Positions 26,746 to 37,739 of a stretch of DNA of 64,000 bases are shown one piece after another. Both the position numbers and the translations under genes were made by a program. Every line of letters starts with the position of its first letter. The first letter of the stretch is position 1. Location: positions 24,679,455 through 24,743,454 of the forward strand of contig NC_058051.1 of NCBI RefSeq assembly GCF_020085105.1, written 5' to 3'. The stretch is from Siniperca chuatsi (taxonomy: Eukaryota > Chordata > Actinopteri > Centrarchiformes > Sinipercidae). The notes below the pieces were generated by a model that saw only the letters and a program-made list of their open reading frames with translations, was not told the origin of the DNA and did not search any database.

Positions 26746-29700
26746 ATGCAGCGAAGGTCAGCAGAGGGTAAGTTTTCCAGATGAAATATTTATTTTCTAC
26801 TTTTGCATTCACTTTTAGAACAGGACAGGAAAATATTAATATTTTCTGTGTAGATTTTGTAGGAGTCATTTGTAATTTCTCAGTTAAGTGATTATTTCGT
26901 GTTTTTCTCTCTCAGATGTGGACTACAGATTATAGCAATAGTATTACATTTTTTTTTCTGGATTGTTTTGATGCATTGTTAGAAACAAAAGAGCAATTTT
27001 GAGAGTAGGTGACACAAAAACCAAAACTGTTCGAAAAACAGAAAAAGCTCCAAGAGGTGTTGTCCTCTCAAAATGCTTCATACACCTCACAAAATCACAT
27101 ACTGGTGTCTAAAAACAAAATACTCCTCAGTCGAGACAGCAAAATGAAAAACAAACTTCTTTTTCAACACAGTGCATCAAATCATTACTTTAAACCTGCA
27201 GTCATTTAGTTGTGATTTACAAAACTGAAAATGAAATTAGGTAAATATTTTAGGAATTTTTACCAATTGTAATATTTTTCAAGGTCAGAAACTAAAGAAA
27301 ACTTCTTGTTTGGTTTGGAAACAAAAAATTGCACTATGTGGTGGAAGAAGTATTCAGATCCTTTACTTAAATAAAAGTACTAATACCACACTGTAAAAAT
27401 ACTCTGTTACATTGTACATAAGTCCTACATTAAAAGTGTCACTTAACTAAAAATATGCAAGTACAACCAGGAAATGTCCTTAAAAGTAAAAGTACTCAAT
27501 GCAGAAAAACGTTTGCTGTGACTGTTTTACTATTATATATTTTATCATTAGATTATTATTACTCATGCATTAATGCAAAAGCCTTACGTTACAGTTGCTG
27601 GCTGAGGTGGAGCTAATTTTGAACTATTTTGTACAGGGCTGCAACTAATGATTATTTTCATTATGGATTAATCTGCTGATTTTTTTCTCTATTAATCGGT
27701 TGACTGTTTGGTTTGTAAAATTGTGAGCAGAGATTCTCTTTGAAATTTGAAATGTTCTGCAACCCGCATGTTCACCAGAACTCAAGAGAACTGTGTGAAC
27801 AGAACCAGAAATCATTAAAAGTTAAAAGTCGCATCAAATCAATGGAGAAAAACTAAATGTTTGAACTGATGTTTCAGCTGTTACTACAGACAACGCAAAA
27901 TGTTCCCTCCACCTTTCTGTCTGCTCTTCTCTCTGGTCTTCACAGGGGTCAGGGGGGATTCCTCTGGCCAGGAAGATGTGTTATGCTGTGGGTGGGGTCC
28001 CATATCAGATTACCACAGTAGCTATAGGTGTTTCCCTGCAGATTTTTCTTCTGGATGTTGTGCAGGTAACGGTTAAAGTTGTCCTCACAAACAGGGGCTT
28101 ACAAAAATGACCAACATATTGTCCTGTGTATCTGAAGTTCAAAATAAAGCATCTCAGTATTTCACAGATGGAGGCCTCTTATGTTTCCATGATTTTATTT
28201 GTGAGTCGGGCCTGGGATGCTGTGACTGACCCTCTGGTGGGATATCTGGTGAGCCGCAGTCACTGGACACCCATCGGCAAACTCACTCCATGGTTGGTTG
28301 GTGAAGCAACATGCTTAACACGCTTCATCTTGAATTAGACTACAATGTGTCCTCCGGCATCATATTCAACTTAGCCAACATTGTTTATCTCACAGGCTGG
28401 TTCTTTCCACTCCGTTTGGTGTCCTGTCCTATCTGCTGCTGTGGTTTGTGCCACAGGGCTCACTGTCTCAGGCTCTCAGTGTGCTGTGGTTCCTCACAGC
28501 AGCCTGCCTGTTCGAGACCCTCATGAGTGTAAGTCAGTGTAAGTCAGTGTAAGTGTTTCAGGCTCTTCTTGCTCCTTTCCCCCATCTGGTACCCAGTGGT
28601 GCAAATGTTACTTTATACTTCTACTTCACTACATTTCAGAGGAAAATACTGTACTTTTTTACTCCATTACATTTATCTGACAGCTGCAGTTTTTAGTTAC
28701 TTTACAAATTAAGATTTTACATTTAAAAAAAACATGTGATAAGCTTTTAAAATACACTACAATTTTAAAAAAGCAGTGTCTACTTGGGGCTCCTTGCCAC
28801 AGGTTTTAGATGTCTACAAGTGGTTAGCAGTTCCACTAAAGAATGATTTCCCCTTCAAGCTTCTCAGATGGTTTCATGCCAATAACGTGGCTCAAAGAGG
28901 TAAAATTATCCAATAATTCACAAAAAATTCAAAGATTAGAGAAAAATCCAAAAACTGAAAACAGGTTTGTGTATCAGAAATTTTCTTCTTTCCTCTCCCA
29001 TTAATCATCTCACGACCCCTCAGATTTATGTTGTGGCCCTTTGGATAGGTCCGACCCCTAAGTCAGGAACCACTGGACTAAACTACTTAACTATATAAAG
29101 TAGTTAAAACTAGCTCCACCTTGAGCAGCTACATCAGTAAAATGCACTTACGTATGCTACTGATGCATCAGTAATCTAATAATGTCAGATAGAATAATAC
29201 ATCAAGTACTTTTACTTTTGACACTTCAAACACATTTTGATGATAATACTTATGTACTTTTACTTAAGTACACGTTGGAATGGAGTATTTTTACATTGCT
29301 GTATTGGTACTTTTAGTTAAGTGAAGGTTTTGACTACTTCCTCCACCGCTGCTGGTGCCCATTTCTTTGTCATCCATCCACCATCTTGTGCCCCAGTCTA
29401 CTTTTGCCCTCACTAGTCTTCCTCATGTCACCATGGTGACAGAATTTTATACTATTCTCATGTCACTGTTGCTGCTGCTATTTTGCTCCAAGCTGTGTCG
29501 CCATGGCTACTGGGTTTCACACCGCTCATGTGCTGTCAGTTGGCGTCATGTTTTCCCCTGTCATCCATTAACAGTGCTACAACGTTCCTTACCTCTCACT
29601 CAACATGTTCCTGGGGGGAGATCACAGAGACAGAGACTCTGCCACAGCCTACAGTAAGAGTACCAACACTCACATCTCAGATCATCATACCCAGGTCAGG

Positions 29701-32700
29701 CCAAACAAAATGTTGACCAGGATTCACATTCCTTGTCCCCTTCTTCGCGTCTCTGTCCTTCTTTGGCAGGGATGAGTGTGGAGATGGTGGCGATGCTGTT
29801 GGCTTCTGTAATTCAAGGTCAAGTCGTAGCTGTGTACAACACAGAAAAGCAAGAGGCCTGTCAACATCTGGACCATGAAACACCTCAAAGCACATCTTCC
29901 CCACAAACTGCATCTCTTCAGGAAACGGTAGATTCTGCACTTAAAGAGTTAAATAAAAGTGGTCACTCTAGCTGACACTCATATTTCTTCAGCAGCTTAG
30001 CAGCATTGCTTTGGCATTGTACTCACATGGTCCCAGGGCTATCTTGTTACCCTGTACACAACTACAGTGTTGAGGAGAAACAGATTAGATTTAATGGAAT
30101 TAGATAACTAAAGTTTGTTTGCAAAAACAAACCATTACAGTTCATGTAAACTAGGTAAGTTATTAAAGTGGGGTTATGTCAGACTAAAGGAATAGTTTGG
30201 CATTTTAGGTAATATTCATTTTCTTGCCAAGAGTTAGATGAAAAGATCGATACCACTCTGGTATTTCCATTGAATATAAAGTTGGAGCCAGGAAACGGTT
30301 AGCTTAGCTTAGCATAAAAACTAGAGTAACAGCTCTGTCTATAGGTAACAAAATCCGCCTACCAGCACCTCTTAAACCTGCTAATTAACACATTATATCT
30401 TGTTTGTGCTGGTAGGCAGATTTTGTTACCTACAAACAGAGTCAGGTTAACTGCTTCCCACAGCTTTCATGCTAATAAGCTAACCGTCTCTAGCTCCAGC
30501 TTCATATTTAATGGACAAAAATGAAAGTGGTATTAGTCTTCTCATCTAAATTTCGGTAAGAAAGCGAATATTGTGTATTTCCCAAAATGTCGAACTTAGC
30601 ACAAGTTGAAATTATCATTAATAATCATAAAAGTGTTGATAATAATGCTATAAAACAATACTTTGAAGTGGAATAACTTGACATGATCTAAAGGCAACGT
30701 AATCCCAGCGTATGAAGATACATAACAGAATAACACAAATTGTAAGCAGGGAGGACTGTTTACTTGTGTTTTTTGGCAGTATAATTGTGCTTTATTTATC
30801 TTTAAATGTTTAATTTGTGTATTTTCCCGCCAGCAAAAGGCTTTCCTGACCTCAGCTCTGATCATGGGTGCCTTGTTTTTCCTCTGCAGCCTGGTTCTGT
30901 TTCTGGGGGTGAAGGAGCAACGGGGTGCGTCATTCAGAAGTGGCCAGTTGTGAATGGCCAACATGTCAATCAGAGAACCTGACTCATCTGTTATAATGTT
31001 ACATAATAAAGTTTTATGGTCTGGCAGGAAAATTTAGATGACTATGTTCCATTACAATAGAAAGCTCATGATCGATATATTTCTGGTATTTCACTTCCCA
31101 TCCTTGACATCTCAGTTTGGCTTTACTTTCAGCCCCTCTCTCCTCTGATGGCAAAGTACGACCGTCCTATCTGACCTCACTGAAGATGCTGATATGCCAT
31201 ATTCCTTACCAACGACTAGTGCTTGGCTTTGTGTTCAGTGCACTTGCATTTCAGGTACAGTTTGAGCCCATAGTGGCTGTGTTGCATTCCTCTAAACCTC
31301 GGCTCTGATGAAGCACAGTGAGATTCATAAGCTAATAATCCTTGTATAATCATCTTTGCATATATGCACTTGGCTTTCCATTTTTTAAATTTGGTTTTGT
31401 GCTTTTAAAAGTCATGCATGTGTTAAATGGTTATCCAAGCGTAATATATTTTTTACTTTTTGTCCCGTATCTCAGATGTCCTTGGGTAATTTTGCACTTT
31501 TTTGCAGTCATGCAGCTGGGCTGGGAGCCCAGTTCCAGCACCTCCTACTGGTTCTACTGGTAAGCTGCAACTCAATAGAATCACATAGTCTGCTCACCAA
31601 GATGTTTACTTTATAAATGTAACATTTCAATAGCCTTCTAAGGATTTCACAAAGATGCATGACTAAAAGACAAGACACATTTTGAATTTCAAATGAAACT
31701 GTCTCACTATTTCCACAGACTTCTGCCTCAATAGCAGTTCCTCTGTGGCAAACAGTTCTTCTGAGAATAGGAAAAAAGGCCACAGTTTTCATTGGACTAT
31801 CAGTAAGAAATCCCACATATCCCTGTACAATAATCTGAATTATGAGAGTAATTCTCCGCACATTCAATCTCCTTCTTACCTGTGAGGCCTGTTTGTGTCT
31901 CTCTCAGCTCTTCATCCCAGCAGTGATTATAGTTGCCTGTGTTCCCAGTAACCTGCCAGTCTTCATGACTATGTGCATTCTGATGGGATTCAGCGTGGCG
32001 ACCATATTCTTGCTACCCTGGTGAGTCAGTTCCCAGATGGGACACAAAGTTCTCAGTCCTTTCCAACGCCCCTGTCCGATCTCATCAGTATCAGAACTGA
32101 ATGTGGTGCACATGAATCATTCACATCGCCTGCACCTGACCCTGGCCAGTGATAAATATTCTAGCAACGATCTGTTTTGTTGACCGGCCAGTTCTCCTCA
32201 TCTAAAGTGACATGTGGTTTTCATATGTGATGTGTCGGCTTGTTCTGTATCTGCTACAGGTCTATGCTCCCAGATGTGGTGGAGGACTTTGCCATGAGAC
32301 ATCCCTCCTGCAAAGACCTGGAGCCTCTGTTTTTCTCCTGTTATGCCTTCTGCAGTAAGCTGGCGGGAGGCCTGTCTGTTGGGATCTCAACCATGACATT
32401 ACAGTGAGTCAATCATCCGTCCACTCACTTTATGTGTTATGTGTGTATTACTGTCGGTCCGTCACATTTTGTTTTCTCCCTGTCTGCAGGTTTGTGGGCT
32501 ACAGAGCGGGTGCGTGTAACCATGGTGACGGAGTGGGGATGGCTCTGATTGTGCTGTTCTCACCAGTTCCTATCGCACTTCTGCTGATAGGGATGGTCTT
32601 TTTTCACTCCTACCCAATCAATGAGAGGCAGCTCCGGGAACAACTGACCACAATTCAGTGAGTGGCTTTTTTGGTGAATTATCTTCAAGAGATGAAGCCA

Positions 32701-34228
32701 CTAATGGTTCCTGACATGTCATCTTTAAAGCGGCTGCAATGGAAAATGACAATGTGAAAACAATTTGGCAATGTGAAAGGAGTTGCACGTAGTGATGAAC
32801 CTACAGAGAATTATCACCCCAGTCTGCAGCTCCCTTCGGCTTTGCCAAGCTTTATAGTGAGTTTCAGCTCATTGTTTAATTCTCCGGCCTGCAACTTTAC
32901 TGTTTTGGTTCACTCTCACCGCTCTCATAGTGTCGTTTTCAGCCACAGCTGGCAGCTGTTTTCAGCAAAAAAACTCTAAAAACCCACTGTACTACCTGCT
33001 CAGCACCAAAAAACAGACAGACACAGTTAGCGACTAGCTAGTGAACATAATGAAGCATTTAGCAGATAAAGAGCCAGATATTTTCCTCAAGAGTTGGTAG
33101 AGACCAAAAACAGAGCTAAAAGAGAATGAATTTTGGACTCACATTCGCCACATGGACAGAAATGTGACTCCAAATGAATGAGGAAGTTGCTCCGTAACTG
33201 CCGGGTGTGTAAATGGGCAGCTGTCTGCTACGTGTTAAAAGCTTACGATATGTTAATGTTGTGTTCACAACTTGTTTCCGCTGCCTCCGAGTGGCCAAAA
33301 AAACAAACAAATTTAAGTTCACAGTCAGAGGTCTAGATATCAAATATCAGCCCGATCATATCTAGTTGTGAAAATATTTCCAGAGCTTTGAATGATTCTT
33401 TTGTTTGCATTTGTTATCATTGCTACTGCGCTACAAGTTAATGGAATATTAAATTAGAATAGAATTAGATTAGAAATAGATTAGCTTAGCATAAAGACCA
33501 GAAACAGGGCGAAACAGCAAGCCTGCCTCTGTCCAGTTTAAAAATATAGCTACCTGCACCTCTAAAGCCCAACACTTCATATCTCGTTTGTTTAATCTGT
33601 ACAAAAACAGAGGTAGTCTAATTAAGTAACAAGCTGTTTTTGTGATTTGGCATATATGCATCACTCTTTCATGATTAATAATATAGGTCTCTAGGGACAT
33701 TAAAATTCATATTTCTCTGAAATCTCCTTGCAACACATCTTCTGATAATAACTATGTCTACAGTCAAAACAGCACCAAATGTATCACATTACTGTGTATG
33801 TCTAAAGCTAAAACAAGTTTATAGTAATGTACATACATGTTTTGATTCTATGGCAGTTAAATTATTGTTTTTCTTTTTATTCTTCATCTAGCCCAGAAGG
33901 CTCATCAGAGCAGCAGCCCCATGCTGGCGTGACATCAACTTCACATCATAACACAGTCAAGTCAAATGTATCACTGTGTTGTTACAATCATGATAATAAA
34001 TCCTCATTCAAGTTATCTGTCCTTTCAAATGTATCAAAGAGCCCTTCTGGAGAAAACAGCAGACCTGAATCAGTTGTCCAGTCAAATGTAAATCCTCAGT
34101 GTCATAAGCAGAGACTCGGTCCATACCAGCACTCAGGAGAAGATAAATTGGGAAGAAGTTTTCCTGAGAATGATCCCGAGCCTTTCTCTAGCAGGTCAAA
34201 CGTGAGATCCAAAGTGTCGTGGGTATAG
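26746..34228 (+). CDS. mfsd2al: MFSD2A-like sodium-dependent lysophosphatidylcholine transporter, 14 coding exons
   Basis: Exons: 26746-26767 (tentative), 27953-28065, 28168-28292, 28396-28528, 29575-29653, 29770-29927, 30834-30924, 31133-31254, 31476-31559, 31719-31802, 31908-32020, 32260-32403, 32490-32657, 33892-34228. They give about 590 residues. Major facilitator fold: GGVPYQIT in helix 1, SRAWDAVTDPLVG (D62 and D66 match the sodium-site acids of MFSD2A), RDRDSATAYRMSVEM, PWSMLPDVVEDF, and K408 at the lysine used for lipid headgroup binding. C188 and C432 match the disulfide pair between extracellular loops. The long loop after C188 lacks N-X-S/T, unlike mammalian MFSD2A. The tail of about 110 residues is Ser/Asn-rich and longer than in human. 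The family moves lysolipids such as DHA-LPC across the plasma membrane. It resembles MFSD2A more than MFSD2B. Exon 1 is the weakest part. Confidence 0.88.
27340..27625 (+). repeat. Dispersed element rich in AAGTAC/TTAAGT, copy 1
   Basis: It starts GTGGTGGAAGAAGTATTCAG and continues ATCCTTTACTTAAATAAAAG. These are the edge sequences of a MITE-like repeat common in fish. It lies in intron 1 of the transporter gene. A related copy in opposite orientation lies at 28596-29348. Confidence 0.7.
27634..27735 (+). repeat. GCTGCAACTAA family, copy 3 (truncated)
   Basis: The left edge GGGCTGCAACTAATGATTAT is followed by about 100 bases of the element; the remaining part is missing. Confidence 0.65.
28596..29348 (-). 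repeat. Dispersed element rich in AAGTAC/TTAAGT, copy 2, inverted
   Basis: Read on the - strand it begins near 29348 with GGTGGAGGAAGTAGTCAAAA, matching the edge at 27340. On the + strand it starts with GTGGTGCAAATGTTAC. It fills most of intron 4 of the transporter gene. Confidence 0.65.
30185..30605. mobile_element. Palindromic element in intron 6 of the transporter gene
   Basis: Two inverted copies of a unit face each other. The left half contains GTTAGCTTAGCTTAGCATAA, GGTAACAAAATCCGCCTACC and ATATCTTGTTTGTG. The right half contains the reverse complements, such as GGTAGGCAGATTTTGTTACC. The two halves overlap near 30395-30440. Single units in the same family lie at about 33474-33640 and 34243-34470. 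Confidence 0.8.
32658..33891 (+). other. Intron 13 of the transporter gene
   Basis: It includes a GCTTAGCATAAAGAC-type repeat at about 33474-33640. Otherwise no recognised feature. Confidence 0.6.
33474..33640 (+). repeat. GCTTAGCATAAAGAC-type element, partial
   Basis: It contains GATTAGCTTAGCATAAAGAC, then CTACCTGCACCTCTAAAGCC and TCATATCTCGTTTGTTTAAT, as in the palindrome at 30185-30605. Confidence 0.7.
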
Positions 34229-34242
34229 TAGGACACCTTAAA

Positions 34243-34560
34243 GCGACAGTTTGAAATTTTGGGAGATATGCTTTTTTAATTTCTCATGTCTGCTCGCTAA
34301 ATATGAAGCTACAGCCAGCAGCCAGTTAGCTTAGCTTAGCATAAAGACTGGAAACAGGGAAAGAGCTAGTCTAGCTTTGTCCAAAGGTCTGCCTACCAGC
34401 ACCTATACAGTTCACTAATTTACATGTTATATCTCTTTTGTTATATCTGTACAAAAAAGTGTAGAAATGACAATTTGTTTCACAAGGAGTTAGGTGCTTG
34501 CTGTCACTGTGAGGTTGCTAGGTAACCAGTAGAGACTCCCAGAAGTCCCTGCCAAGAAAT
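34243..34560 (+). repeat. GCTTAGCATAAAGAC-type element, longer copy
   Basis: It starts just after the transporter stop codon with GACAGTTTGAAATTTTGGGA, contains AGTTAGCTTAGCTTAGCATA and GTCTGCCTACCAGCACC, and reaches a region with GTTGCTAGGTAACC. It is therefore part of the transporter gene's 3' region. Confidence 0.7.
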
Positions 34561-35700
34561 CACTCCAGAACAAAACTTTCTTTATAGATGCACTTTTCAT
34601 CTCACTTTAATGTGGCCTACTTTTATGACCACATTCCCACAAATTTTGTGAAAACTGCTCAATTGAAAGGAATATTGCTTTGTGCCACAAATCACAATCA
34701 GAATCACAATCTTTTTTCCCCAATTCATAATTCTACCTGCATGTAGTAGTATGCCTTTCATGTTAACATAACATTTCAGTGTGATTACATTTTTGGGCCC
34801 AAATGACAGAATCTGGATCCCGCCCCCCTTTCAGCTTAATCTGAAAATGAACAGCTGTGAAATATTATTATATTAAGTACTTAATACTGATTGGTTGAGA
34901 AACACACCAAATATAAGTGAATATGTTTAAAAAAAAAATTACCAACTGGGCCTTTAAAGTTTGGCTGCAGTCTTGCTGTAATGAAAAGTCCTGAAAATAA
35001 TTGAATATTCCCTCCAGTATTTTGAGGCAGCTTTTTAAAATTGTATCACATATGTTCTGTTATTTTGGAGAGGAGGCTTTTTCTGTCCTTGTGATTTATG
35101 TTGACAAAGTTGTAGTAGCCCACTCTTGTTGTCAGTGTTTGCCCTACATGCTTGAAAGTTGCATGAATAGCTCTATTTTTAACACTACGCTTGTAAATTT
35201 CCTATGCTGACATTCACACTCCACTGTAAAACATCTGCACCTGTGCTTGCTCAAATAAATAACTTTTTTTTAGGAGTCATTGATTTGTACATTTTCATCA
35301 GCCTTCATCAAACAGGAAGCAACAAAAGGTGCCAGAGTGCATTAAAAAAGCATCAAAAAAGAGCTTGTTCACGACCCCCCCTACAGACGTCCAGGCTTAG
35401 CCCCGAATGTCCTCAAATCCTGGAAACGCCCCTGGTATGACCCCCAGAGGCCCCTCAAATCATGTTACTCAGCAAACATTAACAGTCAGATGTTGGTATG
35501 AAGACCTTTTACAATCAATTGATCTGTTTTAGGTAGATTTTTGTCACACACTTTATAAAACGTTTGCTTGTTTGGGTTGATGTTTAGTTTCAGATAAGAT
35601 AGCAATATACATATATTTTATAATAATGATAATAATGCCTCGATAGTCAATTGGTGCGCCCCCCCCATCTCTGCCCACCCGCACGGCAACAGGCCGCCCC
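34561..35700 (+). other. Spacer between transporter gene and fkbp1a
   Basis: AT-rich, with an A run near 34930. Short open frames (for example 35001-35210) have no family resemblance. The last 120 bases become GC-rich and C-rich, as expected at the start of the next gene. Confidence 0.6.
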
Positions 35701-35760
35701 TGCCTCCTGCTTCCGCTCGCATTGCAGGGTGGTGGAGAGGAAGGTTACTGAAGAGCGAAA
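35641..35760 (+). promoter_or_regulatory. fkbp1a: GC-rich promoter/leader region of fkbp1a
   Basis: This is a local GC-rich island with a C run near 35659, and it ends directly at the start codon (GAGCGAAAATGGGAG). No TATA box is seen, consistent with a housekeeping-type CpG promoter. The transcription start is not determined. Confidence 0.45.
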
Positions 35761-36939
35761 ATGGGAGTAGAAATTGAGACCATAACTCCGGGCGATGGTG
35801 GGAATAATCGGCCTTGTTTAACAGTGTAATACGTTATTTAATTCACAGCAGTGTATGGTTCATTATTACACACGCTTTCTCTATTTTCTCCTGTTTTCAG
35901 GACAGACATTTCCGAAGAAGGGGCAGCGCGTCGTGGTGCACTATGTCGGTGAGTGGGGAGGCTGAACTAGTGCCGGGGCTACTGAATGGAGCAGGAAGAC
36001 TGGTCGCCAAATGTTTTCGTTTTAGCTAACGTTAACGACACACACCCCGTTAACGCTAGCCGTTAGTGGCGTGAAAGCCCGTGAAAGCGTGAAAACGGGG
36101 ACCAAGTAGAAACTGGAAGCAATTTGTTTCAGCTAGCAGCGGTTGGTTGTCCATTGCTGCTTTTGCTGGCTAGCATTGCAGCTAGCCTTCATTGCCATGT
36201 TTAACAAATTGCTTGTTGTTGCTGTTCGGCTAACATCAGCTAAGGCGATGTTAAAGCCGGGCATTTGCTCGCTTACTTGTATCATTTACTCAATAATTTA
36301 AATGGACCCGTGTTGTCATTATTCGAGGCATTTAGAAGGACTTGAGCAATGGTCGAGCTAACGGTACTTTAGCTGCTGTCAGTCAGCCACCTGACGTTAG
36401 CTAACCGGCCCCGTGATGCTAACGCTAGCTAGCTCTTGGCTCTCAGTTACAGTTAGAAGGCTGCTTGGCATATAAAAGTGGGACTCATCAACAAACCAAG
36501 CTAATCGCTAACCAGTTTCCCGATCTATCTTGGTCTATATCAGGCACACTGGCAGATGGGAAAGTGTTTGACTCTTCGAGGTCCCGAGGGAAGCCGTTCA
36601 AATTCAAGATTGGACACCAGGAGGTTATCCGTGGTTGGGAAGAAGGAGTAGCCCAGGTGAGGAGCTGAAAATGTTAACTCCAAATAGCTCAATAGTGGAC
36701 ATATGTACGTGTTATCATACAGTTTGTCATATAAATGTTAACTGCTTTGTGTACTACTTAATTAAATAGCAAAAGCAATATAAGTACCTTTCCCATTTCC
36801 TCCACAGATGAGTGTAGGTCAGCGGGCAAAGCTGATTTGCTCACCAGACTTTGCCTATGGCAGCAAAGGGCACCCAGGGATCATCCCACCAAACGCCACT
36901 CTCACCTTCGATGTGGAGCTGATCAGTCTGGAAGCCTGA
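35761..36939 (+). CDS. fkbp1a: FKBP12 peptidyl-prolyl cis-trans isomerase
   Basis: Exons 35761-35797, 35901-35948, 36544-36656 and 36808-36939 total 330 nt, or 109 residues, one longer than human FKBP12. The start [13 protein letters not shown] and the blocks [22 protein letters not shown] and [12 protein letters not shown] identify the family. All usual FK506-pocket residues are present (counting Met as 1): Y27, F37, D38, R43, F47, E55, V56, I57, W60, Y83, H88, I91, I92, F100. FKBP12 is a cytosolic isomerase that regulates ryanodine receptors and the type I TGF-beta receptor. Several otherwise steady positions differ, for example RVVVHYVG where most vertebrates have TCVVHYTG. The assignment to fkbp1a rather than fkbp1b rests on [12 protein letters not shown] and on neighbours. 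Confidence 0.93.
36020..36450. repeat. Cluster of GCTAACGTTAGC-type motifs in fkbp1a intron 2
   Basis: Forms such as TTTAGCTAACGTTAACG, GTTAACGCTAGCCGTTAG, CTGACGTTAGCTAACCGG and GATGCTAACGCTAGCTAGCT occur within 430 bases just downstream of the first exons. Similar strings recur near the rad21l1 5' end. They are AT/CG palindromic words seen near many fish promoters; the function is unknown to me. Confidence 0.6.
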
Positions 36940-37719
36940 AACTTGTGCACTCACTTTGTTTGTAATTCCACTCAAATTTTCAGGGTGAGAAGTTGTAATT
37001 ACGTGCATCGTATACTGTGTAGATGGGGTGATTATGTAGCTTTTAAAGTATCTCAAAGTTCAAGTGACATGGCTATGCAGGGATGAATTACTCTGGGTTC
37101 TTTATTCATCACCTCACCTATAAAGCCTTTAGTCTTTTCAGCTTAAATTTAATTTCTACATATGTACATTGACTATACATTTAGCCTTTACCCTGTGATC
37201 TTATTGAGATTTAATGGTATGTACATTACAAGCTTTAGTCTCCACATCCTGTAAACCCCCTCTTGTCTCCCGTCCTTAATCACAGCACTAAGATCCTTTT
37301 TCTTTTCACTGCAGGTTGACTCCTATCTCGGGAACATGGAGGAGAAATGTTAACAGATGATTCCTGCTCTTGATCCCTGCATAGGACCTATGTCTATAGC
37401 CTCACTAGTTCACTCTCTTTTCCATTTAGATACAAATTGTGTTATGTCACTTGCTTTAAAACTTTGTCCTCCATACTATACTTTAGATTCCTTACAGTAA
37501 TAAGTCATATGCCATCCCATCCCATGTATTTTGTCATATTCTGCTATGTATTTTTATGGTGATGTTTTGTTTTTTTATTTGACTTAAAATTGACAAAATG
37601 TGTCTGCCATCAGGACCAGGTTTTAGATAGGTGTCATAAGTATTTAATCAATCTCATTCCTGTGGCCCCGTGGCCTTTACATTAAAAATTGTATTGATTG
37701 CGGGTAATGAATTGTCTTG

Positions 37720-37737
37720 AATAAAAATAAGAATAAA
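37720..37737 (+). terminator. fkbp1a: Candidate polyadenylation signals of fkbp1a
   Basis: Two AATAAA hexamers, at 37720-37725 and 37732-37737, lie about 780 bases after the stop codon. A further AATAAA near 39298 could serve a longer transcript. Confidence 0.5.
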
Positions 37738-37739
37738 TT

